DNA of 64,000 nucleotides from Macrocystis pyrifera (lineage: Eukaryota > Sar > Phaeophyceae > Laminariales > Laminariaceae): NCBI GenBank assembly GCA_031763025.1, contig JASSKH010000014.1, positions 10,468,563 through 10,532,562 of the forward strand, read 5' to 3'. The position numbers and the translations under genes were made by a program. The first letter of the stretch is position 1. Each line of letters starts with the position of its first letter. The notes below the pieces were generated by a model. It did no database searches. It was not told the origin of the DNA and was given only the letters and a program-made list of their open reading frames with translations. This document shows positions 1 to 11,449 of this stretch, in pieces.

Positions 1-328
1 CGGGATATTTTAGATGACCTTTCAGCAGTTAGTTCTTCTAGTCGAAGGGTTCCAGCAACAAGCCGTCGACAGACGTTGCTGTAAGCAGCCATCAAGATTG
101 AGGAACTGAAGTGTTGACACACACCCCACGTTCACTCGTCAAACCGCATCTGAACGTACCACAGTTCATCGTTCTAAGCATTTATTGCCCTGAGGCGGCC
201 TTTTTGGAGAGCCATCTATTTATTCTTCACATCCTCGACACACAGCCTGTCTGCTCGGTCAATTTAAAGACTGACAGCGCCAATATTTGCAGCCCACTGT
301 TCAGAGATATCATCGAATATTGTTTACA
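1..328 (+). repeat. 5' LTR of copia 1 (partial)
   Basis: It aligns with 5789-6107 over its whole visible length, sharing GCTGTAAG, AACCGCATCTGAAC and the terminal pattern AATATTsTTkACA. The LTR end is set at ACA, 326-328. The next bases, GGTCTCTGAGCC, loosely resemble the initiator-tRNA primer-binding site used by many copia elements; that reading is weak. Confidence 0.8.
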
Positions 329-805
329 GGTCTCTGAGCCATCTTTTTTCAGCGCGACACGCGCATCGGGAGCCTTCGTGGGCCCGGAGTAGGAGCAGCA
401 GCTGGGAATTGTACCCAAAGCTCCTCCGCTTTATTTTCATTTCACACAAAGCTCCTCAGTTTTTTTGTTTTCAGCAATCCGACGGCACAGCTCGGTTCCG
501 CGATTCGGCGACCCAACAGAGACTCGGGCGGATGTTTGTTTTATGTTGCAACACCGCGGCGGAGATTCGGGTTCGTCTTTGTCGACTCTAATATATCTAC
601 AATACTATATACTCTAACACAGACTCGAGCGAGTTTGTCTTGTTGGTAAATCTGTTCGTTCGTTCGTTTGTTAGTCTGTTTACGTACGTTTGTTTCTGTG
701 TTTCTTTGCTTTCTACCGTACATCAACCGAGACTCGGATTCGTCTTTATATCTACTGTATCGTGCGTCTCGAAGGAACAGTTGCGCTTCAGCATGAGAGG
801 TCGTC

Positions 806-1699
806 ATGGAGGACGTGGCGTCCAACAACACCCAGACGGTTATCAAGAACTGCCCCGTCTTCGCCGGCGGGAACAAGGCGTCGTTTCAAGAAGACAAGAC
901 CAAGCTGCGCATCTGCCTGTCTCTCTACAGGAAGGCCGTAATCGAAGTGTTTCAAGGCAAGGCCAAGCCATCATCTACTTCGGGCGGCACCGACACCGCG
1001 ACGCTTAATTAATGCTGCCGGTGAGCACAAATAGCTCCAGGTAATCAAGGTCTCTGGAGTGTTCTACTTGTCACCACATCTGGCTCCGCCAACAACACCG
1101 TTAAGAAGTCCGAGGGGAAGCGGCCAGAAGATGGGGCGGGGCAGCAGGCGTGGAATGCTCTTTCTGAGAAATATAACAGCCACACGAAGGAATCCAGAAG
1201 AGCGTGCCACGAAAAACTCGTGAACACGAAGATGGAGCCCGGCCAGGATCGGGACGACGTCTTTTTTGTTTCGGACGAATGCCGTGATCTCCTCGAGGAA
1301 ATGGGACAGACAGTACACGACGAGAGGTACGAAGACATCATTCTACAAGCCCTTTGGCCCGCGTATGAGAAGGTGCGAACCGCCAGCTAAGAGAAGCGGC
1401 ACGTTGGACTGGACAATATTCGGCGTATGGTACATACTATGTACGTCAACAACCTTTCGCGCTCCGTCAACGCTAAGTTGATCGCAGGTGGCGGCATTGC
1501 CATGCAGGTGGTAGGGGACACCAGCAGTGTCATCCAGTGCAACTACTGCGAAAGAGTCGGACACGTCACACCGGACTACGCCATCCTGAAGAAGGCACCG
1601 GCGTTGGCCCAATCCGGAGAGTCAGCAACACCAGCAACAACAGTACTTGCCTCGCCACAGAAGTGCAGGATCAGGAGACGCGAGGAGATGAGGAGATAG
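806..1699 (+). pseudogene. gag: copia 1 gag remnant with zinc knuckle
   Basis: The first frame opens at ATG 806 and reads like a copia gag N-terminus (about 68 residues) before a stop at 1010-1012. A later frame, 1427-1699, contains a knuckle-like motif CNYCERVGHVTPDY. It matches C-x2-C-x4-H-x4-C except that the last cysteine is tyrosine, a single-base change. Gag would form the particle and bind genomic RNA. Several frameshifts separate the pieces, so no product is expected. Confidence 0.65.
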
Positions 1700-2079
1700 A
1701 AATCAGTGGTGCTCTTTCCATAAGAGCACTATGCATAGTTATGCGGACTGCCGCGTCCAGCATGGTGTCGGCAGTGCAAACGCCGGTAACGCCAACTATG
1801 CCGCTAACTACATCGACCATCCGATCTCATGGTCGAGGAAGAACCAGCCCATCAACTGGAATTCCGAGACCACATTGTCGGAGGTTTGACGGCTACGACC
1901 CGTGCCCAAGTGATGGTGACTATTTTCCACCAGCTGTGGCTCTCGTTGCCAACTCCCTTTATGCCCGATTGGTCAACAACACCCATGGACAGCCCGAAGT
2001 CTTTGGGAGTGTCACCAGTACGGAAGCTGGGTCGTCTCTCACGATCGGTCCCACTGCCAGGCCGCTGACACGCGACAGC

Positions 2080-3180
2080 AACGATACCTTATATGTGGTG
2101 GTAGACAGTGACACGTCAGGATTTTATATCGACGACGCCATCAGCCCCGGTTTCGGGACAGACTGGAAGAGTATAAGGTGTTGGACGACCCACGAAAAAT
2201 GTCAACAACCGGGGGGGGGGGAATTGAATGGTACTGCGAAGGGAGTGCTCCGGGGCCAAGTCAGAACTTTAACCCCAGAGGCCCTCGGGGGCTACAAGTA
2301 CATTACAAGGTTTTCCGATGAGCGAGCGGACGGAGACATATTTGCTGAAGTTCAAGCACGACTCTCTCAGCTCATGTCAGGTATTGCCACAATCTGTGGC
2401 GATTCCAAGTGGTTTCCACGTCGAGCGGCTGAGCGTGGACAAAGGAGGTGAACTCGCCAGCAAAGATTCCTGGATTACTGCCGTCAGACGGAAAGGTCGC
2501 TCAAGTGCGCCAGCACCAATACGCCGCAGTATATTGGCATTTCCGATTGCATAGGACTAACTCTTGCAGCTATGGTTGGGTGTATGCTTGCCGACAGCGG
2601 ACTGCCAAAGTTTTCTGGGCAACAAGGCGCCGCACTCTGCTATCAGCATGCAGTCTCCGTACAAAATACTACACTGAACAGAGCCAGATCTCGGTGCCCG
2701 GGCTTTCGTCCATATTGAGACCTACTCTAAAACGCTTGAACTCAAAGCGATGGAGAGACGATTGGTTGGGTACAGCGACAACGACAAGAGTCATCGAGTG
2801 TAAAATCCGGCCACCAGGCGCATTATGAAGAGCCGGAACGTCATCTTCATCGAGACACCTTCGCGCCTATTCCCGCCACCGTGTGGAAGAAACTTCACAG
2901 CAGTTTAATCCTCCAAGCAACCGCAAATGACCACAACTGCAGCACAGACAACGACTTTCTACGCGATCTTCGCGATTACACGCCCATATTGGAATCACTT
3001 CCCGGTCCTTCTGCTGACCACAACGCCGTCGGCGGGCTCTCAAATAATCCACCGTTGAACGAACTCTTGGAGCGGATCCGCGAGATCACTGTTAATAGGA
3101 GGGCCACACTACATGAAGGAGCTGCAGGACCACCGCAAGAATGGGCGATGCCTGGGGGAAAGCCTATGGACGGAGGTTCG
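2080..3180 (+). pseudogene. pol: copia 1 protease and integrase remnant
   Basis: Near 2096-2130 the frame reads VVDSDTSGF, resembling the aspartic-protease active site (D-S-G-A/T) of copia polyproteins. Near 2418-2465 the piece VERLSVDKGGELAS matches the second catalytic aspartate region of copia integrase (usual form LRSDNGGEF), here with DKGGE. Pieces lie in different frames with stops between them. The part ends where the poly-T of the SINE-like insertion starts at 3187. Confidence 0.65.
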
Positions 3181-3186
3181 CGGGAG

Positions 3187-3527
3187 TTTTTTTTTTTTTT
3201 TTTTATCCTCCGGCGGATTGGTAAAAATAAAGCTTAAGCTCACCACACTTCCACGTTCCCAATTTCGTGTCGTGTGTCAATTTAGCCCAGTTGGGCACGT
3301 TGACCCGACCTGACCCCCGAGAGGAGCCGGTGCGGTGGAGATAGCCACCCGGGAGAGTCATCTCTCCCGGGTAGTGTGGGACTTGCGCGAGCTCACCCAC
3401 TAACAAAAACCAAGGCTATGAGGCCTTCCCGCCGGACTCGGACCAGTTACTGTCCACCCTACCCGTTGGGGCGTTGGTCCTCAATGGTTGAGGTTGTTTT
3501 CGATTCTTATAAGCAGGCGATGTAACC
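3187..3527 (-). mobile_element. SINE-like retroelement, copy 1
   Basis: On the minus strand the element ends in CCAATCCGCCGG, AGGAT and 18 A residues (poly-T 3187-3204 on plus). The same 3' end recurs at 63525-63590. It interrupts the copia 1 pol between integrase and reverse transcriptase. Flanks CGCGGGAG (3179-3186) and CGCGAGAG (3528-3535) form an 8-bp target duplication with one mismatch. A Pol III B-box-like word GGTCCGAGTCC lies on the minus strand at 3434-3444; no matching A box at tRNA spacing was found. It could instead be a truncated LINE 3' end. Confidence 0.6.
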
Positions 3528-3839
3528 CGCGAGAGCGTCCATGGAAACACCACTGGCTGGATCACAGCAGCTTCAACAGCGGGGGTATTCGCATCAAGAA
3601 ACGACTCTTGCAGTTTTGCGTGCCGTAACTGCAGCCCAATCGTTTTCGAGGTGTAACGTTCACATTCTGTTCACCTTGCGGCGATCTCCACCGGGCCCGT
3701 GCAGTCTGAACTCCGTGAGCTGCTGCTCTAAACCAAGGAAGCCCTGCCGGGTATCGCGCATGAGACGTACGGAGCAGATTTTGCCGTCGAATACGCCTAC
3801 GCCGCGACGACAATTCAAAGCTGTTCGGCCGGGGAGAAT

Positions 3840-4602
3840 GTGCAAATAACTCCAAACACTTTTCAAGAGGCCACGACTCTACCGGCTAAAGCGCAGTGGA
3901 AAGCGGCCTCGGACAAGGAAATGGCAAGCCCGAAAACAAACAATGTCTACACCCTCCTGCCGGTGACCTCTGTCCCCGCGGGACGCACGATTGTCGGGAG
4001 TAGATGGGTTTACAAGGTCAAGGCGGACAACTCACACAAGGGACGCGTTGTTGGTACTAGAATGAGGGCAATTACCAGGTATGGATTGTAGCAGCACGTT
4101 TGCCCGTCTGCAGGCTCCAGCGCGTCCGCATGGTGCTGGCAATAGCGGCGGAATACAATATGGAGTGTTGGCAGCTAGCCTACATCACCGCCTTTTTGAA
4201 CTCCGATGTCACAGAGGAAGTGTACGTCAAGATGTCACCCGGATACGAGAAACTCGACGAAAACGGAGTCCCACGGGTGGAACACGGTCGACAAATATGT
4301 GATGGAAATTGGCTTCCAAAGTCTCAAGTCGGGCCCCTGCGTGTGCACCTACTCGGAGCGCGGTGTCCTTTGTATCCTGAATGTGTATGTCGACGACGTT
4401 CTCTTGTTGGGAACAGACGTCCTGGTGATGAGGCGGACCAAGCAGAAGCTCATGAACAGATTCTCAATAACGGCTTGGGTGGCGTGTCACTCGTGCTCGG
4501 GGTGGGTGTTACCTGTAACCGCGAGAAGGGGACGGTGACCATCACCCAGGAGAAATATACCAAGCCCCTGCTGGAGCGGTACGGTATGGTAGACTGCAAT
4601 TA
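3840..4602 (+). pseudogene. pol: copia 1 reverse transcriptase remnant
   Basis: The first frame (3840-4091) contains a conserved copia RT entry: FQEATTLPAKAQWKAASDKE followed by GSRWVYKVKAD. A second frame has WQLAYITAFLNSDVTEEVYV, the usual DVKTAFLNGDLEEEVYM block. A third carries NVYVDDVLLLGTD, the YVDD active site. The three blocks sit in order but in shifting frames, so at least two frameshifts have occurred. The catalytic aspartates themselves are preserved. Confidence 0.85.
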
Positions 4603-4622
4603 ATTCAACGTACACGCCTGGT

Positions 4623-5351
4623 GTGGGAAAAGAGCTGTCGCTGGACCAGCCGGAGGAGAGGCTTCTAAGTAAAGAGGAGAAACAGCGTTTCCAGGCCATC
4701 ACGGGCAGAGTAATGTACCTTGGACAAGTGACTCGAAAAAAAGCATATATATCGCCATCAATAAACTGGCAAGGGGGATGTTTAAACCGCCCAAAGCTCA
4801 CATGGCGGCAGCCAAACATCTTCTTCGCTACCTGGCCGGAACGGTGGATTTCGTCATCACGTACAAGCAAGGTGGCTCCAAGTTGACTGCATTCTCCGAT
4901 GCAAACTGGGGCAACAACCCGGATAACGGCAAGTCGATGCCCGCGTATATTGTCTTCCTTGCGAACGCCCCGACTAGCTCCGAGGTGGGGCTGCAGGGAC
5001 TGACAGCGCAATCCGCTATGTATGGAGGGAGAACTCGTGGCCGCCGCGCTAGCGACGAAGGAAGCGGTGTTCTGCTCGAACATGATGAAGGAACTGGGGT
5101 TCGGCACGCGCTTCGACAAGGTATCACTATATATCGACAACACCTCGGCTCTGCAAGTCGCCGGAAATTTGGCCGTACGGTACTTCTTCATCCAGGAACT
5201 TGTCGAGGAGGGCATAATCACCGTCGAATGTGTGCCAACAGCGGACCAGCTTGCTGACATTGGCACGAAATCACTTAGTAAGAAAAGACACATGGTCCCT
5301 CTTCAAGTTGATCAGCGGATTCAGGGTCTGAAAGTCAGAAAGTTCAGATGA
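4623..5351 (+). pseudogene. pol: copia 1 RNase H remnant
   Basis: The frame 4778-5257 carries AFSDANWGNNPDNGKSMPA, the first RNase H block of copia elements (usual YsDaDwAg). The frame 5022-5351 carries EGELVAAALATKEAVFC, then YIDNTSALQVA, then ADQLADIGTKSL, the last two blocks. It ends at a TGA at 5349-5351. A frameshift lies near 5020. RNase H would remove genomic RNA after minus-strand synthesis. Confidence 0.85.
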
Positions 5352-5471
5352 TCAAACCGTCGGGGTTCCGTTTTGCCGATTGGCTTTACTTGCTACTTTC
5401 GCGGGAGTGGGAGAGATACACTGCACAAGCTTTTTGGTTTTGTGTTCATTATCAGTGTTCTAGTGAAGAAG

Positions 5472-5646
5472 TAGCGTTGCTTCCAACAAGTACTAGGGAT
5501 CGTTATCCATAATCGGTACTTCAGTAATGTTTCCGTCGCTTCCAGCAAGTGCTAGTGATCGTGAGCCACGATAGGCACTTTAGTATTGTTTCTATCGCTT
5601 CCAACAAGTGCTGGTGATATTTTTACATGATCAGAACCTTAGTCAT
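5472..5646 (+). repeat. 59-bp tandem repeat, three copies, in copia 1 3' UTR
   Basis: Three degenerate units (5472-5528, 5529-5587, 5588-5646) each contain CGCTTCCAACAAGTGCT or a close variant, then TAGTGATC. They lie between the RNase H stop and the polypurine tract. Confidence 0.75.
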
Positions 5647-5690
5647 GTACTATCGCCCTGAGGTATCGTTTATGCAATTCGACTTGCTTT

Positions 5691-5699
5691 GAAGGAGAG
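5691..5699 (+). other. copia 1 polypurine tract
   Basis: GAAGGAGAG stands directly before the TGTTAAGG start of the 3' LTR, as expected for the plus-strand primer of an LTR element. Confidence 0.7.
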
Positions 5700-6107
5700 T
5701 GTTAAGGAATAGGCCGTATGTACATATCCTATTACATCAACGCTTCGTAAGTTGCGGTTCAACTGGTTTCACCGCATTATGTGTAACTAGATATTTAGCT
5801 GATTTTTCAGCAGTTCTTGTAGACGACGAGTTGCAACAACAAGCCGTCGCGATAGACATTGCTGTAAGAGACCATCAAGATTGAGGAACTGAGTGTTTGC
5901 ACACCCACCATGTGTACTTGTCAAACCGCATCTGAACTTACCACAGTTCATCGTCCTAAGCCTTTACCGCCCTGAAGCGGCTTTTTTCAAGAGTCACCCA
6001 TTCTTCACATCCTCGACACTCAGCGTGTCTGCTCGGTCAGTTTAAAGTCGGATGGCGCCAATCTCTGCAGCCTACTGTTCAGGGAAAATATTGCAATATT
6101 CTTGACA
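5700..6107 (+). repeat. 3' LTR of copia 1
   Basis: It starts TGTTAAGG and ends TTGACA, and the inner 320 bp matches 1-328. Length is 408 bp. Divergence from the left copy is easily visible, in line with an old insertion. Confidence 0.85.
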
Positions 6108-6303
6108 CTTTCTGTAGCCTTTCCATGCGAATTCCATGTGACTCCCATTAGATTATGTTATACTATCCCCATGAGGCTTTCATGGAGTGACGTAATGCTT
6201 CGTTTCGAGGCTTTATCTCTGTGGAGAGAGGAACAGAGGTGGCATCGAAGTGTCTGAAGATCACTGGTGATGAAGAAAATAAATATTTAATAGTTTGGAC
6301 AGG

Positions 6304-6790
6304 CAACTATTATGGGAAATCTTTGAAGGGGTCTCAGAACTGGCTTTTTTTTGCCGAAAAACCGGCGATTTAGTCGACGGGACTGTCAAAAACACCGGTA
6401 GACTCGTCAGGATGCTCCCCTTAGTTTTCCGAGAGCTTTCGCGAGCACTTTTCCGTTTCTCCAGAGTCGTAGAAGGACTGTTCGTCCATATTTCCAGTTC
6501 TGAGGACATGCTCATTTTTCATCCAAAATCCTCGAAGATCCACTATTTCTGGCCCCAGTTCTGACCAACAGCCTTATTTCTGACCCTCCAGAGAAAAGTG
6601 ATTGGCTGCTCCAAAATTTAAAATAGGACTCTGGAGAAACGGAAAATTGTTCCTGAAAGCTCGCAAAAAAACTACGGGGAGCATTTTGAGGAGTCTATCG
6701 GTGTTTTTGGCTTTCCCGCCGAGTAAAACGCGTGTATTCGGCCTAAAAACCCAGTTCTGAGAGCTCAGAAATAATTTCCCATAATAGTTG
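6304..6790. mobile_element. Foldback/MITE element A
   Basis: The arms 6304-6480 and 6613-6790 are imperfect inverted repeats. Both begin CAACTATTATGGGAAAT from the outside and share CAGAACTGG, AAAAACACCG, AGACTC and CCGTTTCTCCAGAGTC in the same order. The short centre codes for nothing recognisable. I could not define a target duplication. Confidence 0.75.
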
Positions 6791-7142
6791 GTCTTATGGG
6801 GTTAAATGAGGAAATGAAAGAGAAAAAGACATCGATGCCAAGAAAAGAGAGGAAGAAAAGGATCAAATTGAAAAAGAGGAAAAGGAGTGCAGATGAGGAG
6901 TGAAGTGATCGAAGTGGGCGTGGCCGTCATTTGATCGCCACGGGAAAATTCCCATACTACGGGTTGGTGTACCCGCGCCCGCCCTGTTCCCTGCAACGCC
7001 CTAGCAGCATTCTCAGCAACAATATCAGCATCGTAGATGAGATCTTACTGTGTATAAACCTGATACCAGGCACTCAAAGAACCGAAAGGAGTGTAAATTT
7101 AGTCCTTCACGATAGATAGTAGCGACAATACTGAACACAGTG
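6791..7142. other. Unassigned spacer
   Basis: Purine-rich at 6810-6910, otherwise unremarkable. I see no gene, repeat or signal. Confidence 0.5.
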
Positions 7143-7996
7143 AGGCCACTTCTTATGCAGTCGGAAACCAGGATTGAAAAAGCCGGTTTTCAATCGGAGA
7201 CAAAAATTGGCACTATTATGCAGTTGAAAAAGCGCCTTTAAACCCCAAGATTTTTCGATTGTGATTTCCAACTGGACGAGACAGTCGAAAAACTGAGATT
7301 TTCGCTCCAACTCGCCAGTCGTATTCATGCATCGGAAATAATAGAAAGTCCCGCCGCATACTCGTACAATTATCACGCACCCACACAACACGACATACGA
7401 CACCACCCCACACCACAATATCTGCGACGCTGGCTTGGCTGCTGTCACTTCTGCTGCTGCTCGGCGGGAGTCAGCGTGATTCATCATTATCTACCCCCGT
7501 CAGCAGCACGTGACAGCACCCGATGGCCGCAGTGCGCGGTATCGATGAAATTTGCCAACCGCTGCGCTGGCTGTAGCTTCAGCGACTCTCGAAGAAACCC
7601 AGCGCCACCATGGCCTCGAGAACGAGTTGGAAGAAAACGCTCCGCGTGTGAAGCTCACTCGCTGCTCGAGGAAGCGAGGCATCAGCATGTATGTGTGGTT
7701 GGGCGCAGCTGCTGGAAAATGAAGACCGCTCTGACCCCACGAGCATTACGACGAGGGAAGCAGTTTCAAACCGACTTCCGCCTGCCCTATGTATCCTTTT
7801 TTCTTGGAACTAATAACAACCAATCTGTTGAAAGTCACTCCCTTACACCAGATGTCTCCAGAAAAAACTCAAACGAGCTTGTGTAATCGATCCGACGGAC
7901 GATAAGAAGGGTAGCTATTAACATTCCAGTCGGAAAAATAACCGATCGGAAACCGGCTTTTTCAATCCTATTTGCCGACTACATAAGACTTGGCCT
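7143..7996. mobile_element. Inverted-repeat element B (MITE-like)
   Basis: Outer arms of about 70 bp are inverted: 7143-7212 and 7927-7996, both reading AGGCCA, CTTATGyAGTCGG and GGATTGAAAAAGCCGGTTT inward. A partial extra motif (TTATGCAGTTGAAAAAGCGCC) follows the left arm. The 700-bp centre has open frames up to 136 codons with no recognisable domain. No target duplication was found at the edges, so the superfamily is open. Confidence 0.65.
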
Positions 7997-8059
7997 GGAC
8001 ACAAAAAATTGGAACAACGTAATACGCAGGTCTGTGTAAAAACGGCTTCGATGGTCTTC

Positions 8060-8665
8060 CACTAGAACTATCCTGGAATCATTGCATCCTCATGGTGCCT
8101 CCACATAACTCCCATTGGCGTAGGAGTATTCCCGTGAACCTCTCAATGGAATTCCATGTGACACCCATAGGACTTCTGTGTGATCTGTTGGACTTTCACG
8201 GAATCCATCGGAATATAGACGCTCAAGGGGGCTTTATTCCATAGGGGTCCATGGTGCTCACATGGAACCCCACGGAACTCGACGGAACTCTCATGCAAGA
8301 CAGTATTTCCATGGGACTCTTGTGGATTATGGTAGTCTCATAGGACTGCCATGGGATTTTCATGGTAATTCCGGGGGACTTCCATGGGACTATTACTCGG
8401 CTTCTGTAGGACTTCCATGTGTGTCACATAGGAGTCCCTTCACTGGGACGTGCACGAAACAAGCACATACTCCCAAGCTAGGGGTCCCATTTGACTCCCA
8501 TGCTACTTGGTGCTTTAATAGGAACTCCAATGGGGCTCGCATTCGTGATGCTCCCATGATAATACCATGAACTGCCAATGATAATACCATAGGATGTTCA
8601 TGAGACTTCCATTGTGCTTGAAGGTGCTCCCTTTGGATTTCCATGATACAAACATGGAAAAAGCG
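8060..8665. repeat. Degenerate CCATGGGA array, part 1
   Basis: Dozens of words such as TTCCATGGGACT, CATAGGACT and TCCATGGTGCT recur roughly every 11-22 bp on both strands with heavy mutation. Open frames inside are by-products of the repeat. It continues at 11450 after the LTR element, so the two parts were once joined. Confidence 0.75.
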
Positions 8666-8670
8666 TAGTC

Positions 8671-8864
8671 TGTTGATAAATCCCAGGCGAAGAACGAAGG
8701 TGATTCAGGTTTTCAGTATTATTCTCCCGGCAGGGTAGAGACAGAATAAGTGACCATGTCGGTATCACGTACACCCACAGAACCAACCCGCAAGTATCCC
8801 AAAATAAGCCAATATCTCGAATAATCATGAAACCGTCAAAACACTGAACAAGCACATTCGAACA
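8671..8864 (-). repeat. 3' LTR (minus-strand order) of the 8.7-11.4 kb element
   Basis: Begins TGTTGATA and ends TTCGAACA on the plus strand. It is colinear with 11251-11444 and has the same length, with scattered substitutions. Confidence 0.85.
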
Positions 8865-10260
8865 CACTTCCTGCTTTTTCAGCAAATAGCCATGACAATT
8901 CAAGATAACAAAACAAAACTCATCTCCATGTCAAAAATCAACTAAAACGTTCAAGGGGAAACCTGTACGTGACAAACAAAAACCTCTCCCTCCCGTATGA
9001 AACTATTGCAGATCTCCTTTGCAACCGCTCAATGCCGTAAAAACTAAAACTAAAGCGATAAAAAAATGATAGAGGTCGCGAGGAACGCCGTTCCCCGGGA
9101 CACACGTCTCCCTGTGCCCCCTACTCCCACCATATATTCTAAGATCGTAACGGTAACGCGAGATACCAAATATCTTTCCCTATCGAGTTTGCCAGGCGCT
9201 TACTATTCCCGAAACAATATCCTTTTGTGGTTAGAACCAAAAACCACACTCCTTGATCCTGGTTCAGCTCACTAGCTCTCCTTGTTTCATGAAATACTTC
9301 ATCCTCGTCAACCAAGTTTTTCTTCACCCACTTGTCACCCACTTGAGAGTTTGTAAAAACTACAGTGGTGGTGAAATAACCAATCATCATGAATAAGCAT
9401 ACCCTTACCCACATAAAGTCATCTTCCAGCTCACGAACGAGATTTCAATCACCCATCAAGTTCGAAAATACAATATTGGTGGTAGAACAACCCATCAAGA
9501 ATATGCATACCCTCCCTTACTCTGCAACCAATAGACAGCAGTACAAAGACAAACCCCTGCAACTCAATGAAATCAGTATCCATCAATATCGCTGCATCTG
9601 CAATACACCTCTCAAGGTGCACCCACGTACTCTTAATTCGCCAATCTATCAAACTACCGAATATCAGTCCCACCAGTCACCTTCTGGTCCTGTCTACACC
9701 CCGAAGACTGTTTGATTTGAACATGAAAAACATTTATTTCGAAACTCGACGCGAAACTATAGGCTACGTATACCGTCAAGTAGACAGTAGTATACTTCTG
9801 TACCATTTGCGACTTTCCCGGGATAAAGATATTATTCCATACTACTCAGAGATCTGTAACCAGTGGTAAATGATATATATATCACTAAAAAGCTCCAGCT
9901 GGCGAGATACCTGTCTGTCCACTTCACGACCTTCCCGCAACATAAATGCACCCTTGACGCCGACTCTCTCCAAACCTTTGAAAAAAACGATATTAATGAA
10001 TGTTATTTGCCCAGTAGCTCTTCTGGGCCTGCCCACATCGAACACGGAGCGCAACGAAGCACAGTGGATGTCGTATTCGGCATTAACATTTCTGACCAAG
10101 ACACAAAAATACGACTTTTCAACTATCAGGTGGGGAGCGGGGGGGTTTTCACGTATATCTTCCGGGAAAAGAAGCCCAATACTTGCGTACGGATCATATA
10201 ACCTCATTATCGCACATTTCATACGTATTCGTACGTACTACGAATCAATTCACGGAATTT
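8865..10260. other. Interior of the small LTR element, unrecognised
   Basis: AT-richer sequence. A minus-strand frame of 126 codons at 9842-10222 and others at 9139-9414 and 9449-9673 show no domain I can name. The block 9060-9170 resembles 41360-41450 inside another minus-strand element, sharing CCCCTACTCCC, CGGTAA and GCGAGATA. Confidence 0.4.
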
Positions 10261-10414
10261 CTACCCTCGTCTTACAAGGAAACAAGTTTTACGATGTAAT
10301 TCGTAGTGGATCGAAGACCTACCATTACGAGTGTAGATGATATCCCCTCGCCCCGCGTGTTGCTGGGCCCATAAAGAGATCCAGCAGACGATCCAACCAT
10401 GCCTGCCCCATCCA

Positions 10415-10512
10415 CGACCTCCCGCTGCTGCTGCTGCTGCTGACCATGCGCGGCTGCTGCTGCTGCTGTTCCTGACCTCCCACTGCTGCTGCTTCTGTTG
10501 CTGCTGCTGTCG
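10415..10512. repeat. CTG/CAG trinucleotide cluster
   Basis: Interrupted (CTG)n runs at 10425-10442, 10450-10468 and 10482-10512. Frames through it give poly-Gln, Ser, Ala or Leu and should not be taken as protein. Confidence 0.85.
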
Positions 10513-10895
10513 TCGTGTGCACACGAATGCTGTGCCACGCGAATTGTTACCGATGCAATTGTGCCCTCCTTCGTTATTAGTACTGCTGCAGCAGCACCCG
10601 ATTCCCCCCGCGTCCGCTCCCTCGACCACTACCACACCGTAGGCGAGTGCGCGCATCACGTACGCGGCTTTCGCGACCATGTCATATGGGTGGCCGGGTG
10701 CACACGGCCTGGCTCACCGTGCGACTTTACGCGAAAATGTGCAGATATGTCTGCAATCCCCACAGCTCCTAGCCCCATCGCAATCTCCCTGGGTGGGGTG
10801 CGCACGTAAAAATTCGCACGACTTGTTATCCTCTGTGCCACTCCCCACGCATGCGCCTACGGTTTTGCTCCGACCGCAGGGCTTTTCTTCTCCAT

Positions 10896-11216
10896 TTAGC
10901 ACGCCGTCGTATCTCCAGCATACTCTAAGAGTACCAGGACAATTCCCGCTCCCTTTTCCACCGAGATGGCCATCTTCCGCGGAACGCGTTTACCCTCCCG
11001 GCTGCCGTCGCCAACTTTGGAATGCTCCGACCATGGCGTTGCAGCATCTCTCCCTGCTCCAATTACGGTAGATAGCGGCTGCCTTCTACCGGACCCAATC
11101 TGTACCATCACGTCGAGAAGCTGGGCGTACGTTTGAGGATCCTCTCCGTCTTCGGCCGTCAGCTGCAGCCCCTCGAGGACGAGGCCCTGCCCCAATACCT
11201 CTAGTTCGTCACCCAT
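10896..11216 (-). CDS. Possible gag fragment in small LTR element
   Basis: A minus-strand frame starts at ATG 11216, just inside the 5' LTR, and runs 106 codons to a stop at 10896. The N-terminus MGDELEVLGQGLVLEGLQLT is not low-complexity, and the codon pattern looks more protein-like than its surroundings. Its position is that of gag. No zinc knuckle or other motif is visible, so the assignment rests on location. It could equally be captured or random sequence. Confidence 0.3.
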   Translation of the reverse strand: MGDELEVLGQGLVLEGLQLTAEDGEDPQTYAQLLDVMVQIGSGRRQPLSTVIGAGRDAATPWSEHSKVGDGSREGKRVPRKMAISVEKGAGIVLVLLEYAGDTTAC

Positions 11217-11250
11217 GAGCCTAGGTTGCCAACGTTGACAGACTTTAGAG

Positions 11251-11444
11251 TGTTGATAGATCCCAGGCGAAGAACGAAGATGATTCAGGTTTTTAGTATT
11301 ATTCTCCCGGCAGGGAAGAGACAGAATGAATGACCATGTGGGTATCACGTACACCGACAGAACCAGCCACCAAGTAACCCATAATACGCCTATATCCCAA
11401 ATAGTCATGAAACCGTCCAAATACTGAACAAGCACATTCGAACA
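11251..11444 (-). repeat. 5' LTR (minus-strand order) of the 8.7-11.4 kb element
   Basis: TGTTGATA...TTCGAACA, the partner of 8671-8864. It is followed by the TAGTC duplication. Confidence 0.85.
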
Positions 11445-11449
11445 TAGTC

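Larger units (their letters stand above)
1..6107 (+). mobile_element. Ty1/copia LTR retrotransposon 1 (decayed, 5' end outside window)
   Basis: Two copies of one sequence, 1-328 and 5700-6107, flank an internal region that carries gag, protease, integrase, reverse transcriptase and RNase H remnants in the copia order on the plus strand. The reading frame is broken many times, so the copy is dead. The left LTR is cut by the window start, so the target-site duplication cannot be checked. A SINE-like element sits between the integrase and reverse transcriptase parts. Family assignment is secure from domain order and motifs; the exact lineage is not determined. Confidence 0.9.
8671..11444 (-). 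mobile_element. Complete small LTR retrotransposon, probably non-autonomous
   Basis: Two 194-bp direct repeats with TG...CA ends (8671-8864, 11251-11444) are flanked by an exact 5-bp duplication TAGTC (8666-8670, 11445-11449). On the minus strand a purine-rich stretch GAAAAAGCAGGAAGTG abuts the 3' LTR, which sets the orientation. The 2386-bp interior lacks reverse transcriptase, RNase H and integrase motifs. It holds only a possible gag fragment and CTG repeats. This fits a TRIM- or LARD-like copy mobilised in trans. Its host site is the CCATGG array. Confidence 0.85.

Noticed and set aside
10261-10680. Open frames rich in Gln, Ser and Ala on both strands
   Set aside because: They come from CTG/CAG runs, are open in several frames at once and show no domain.
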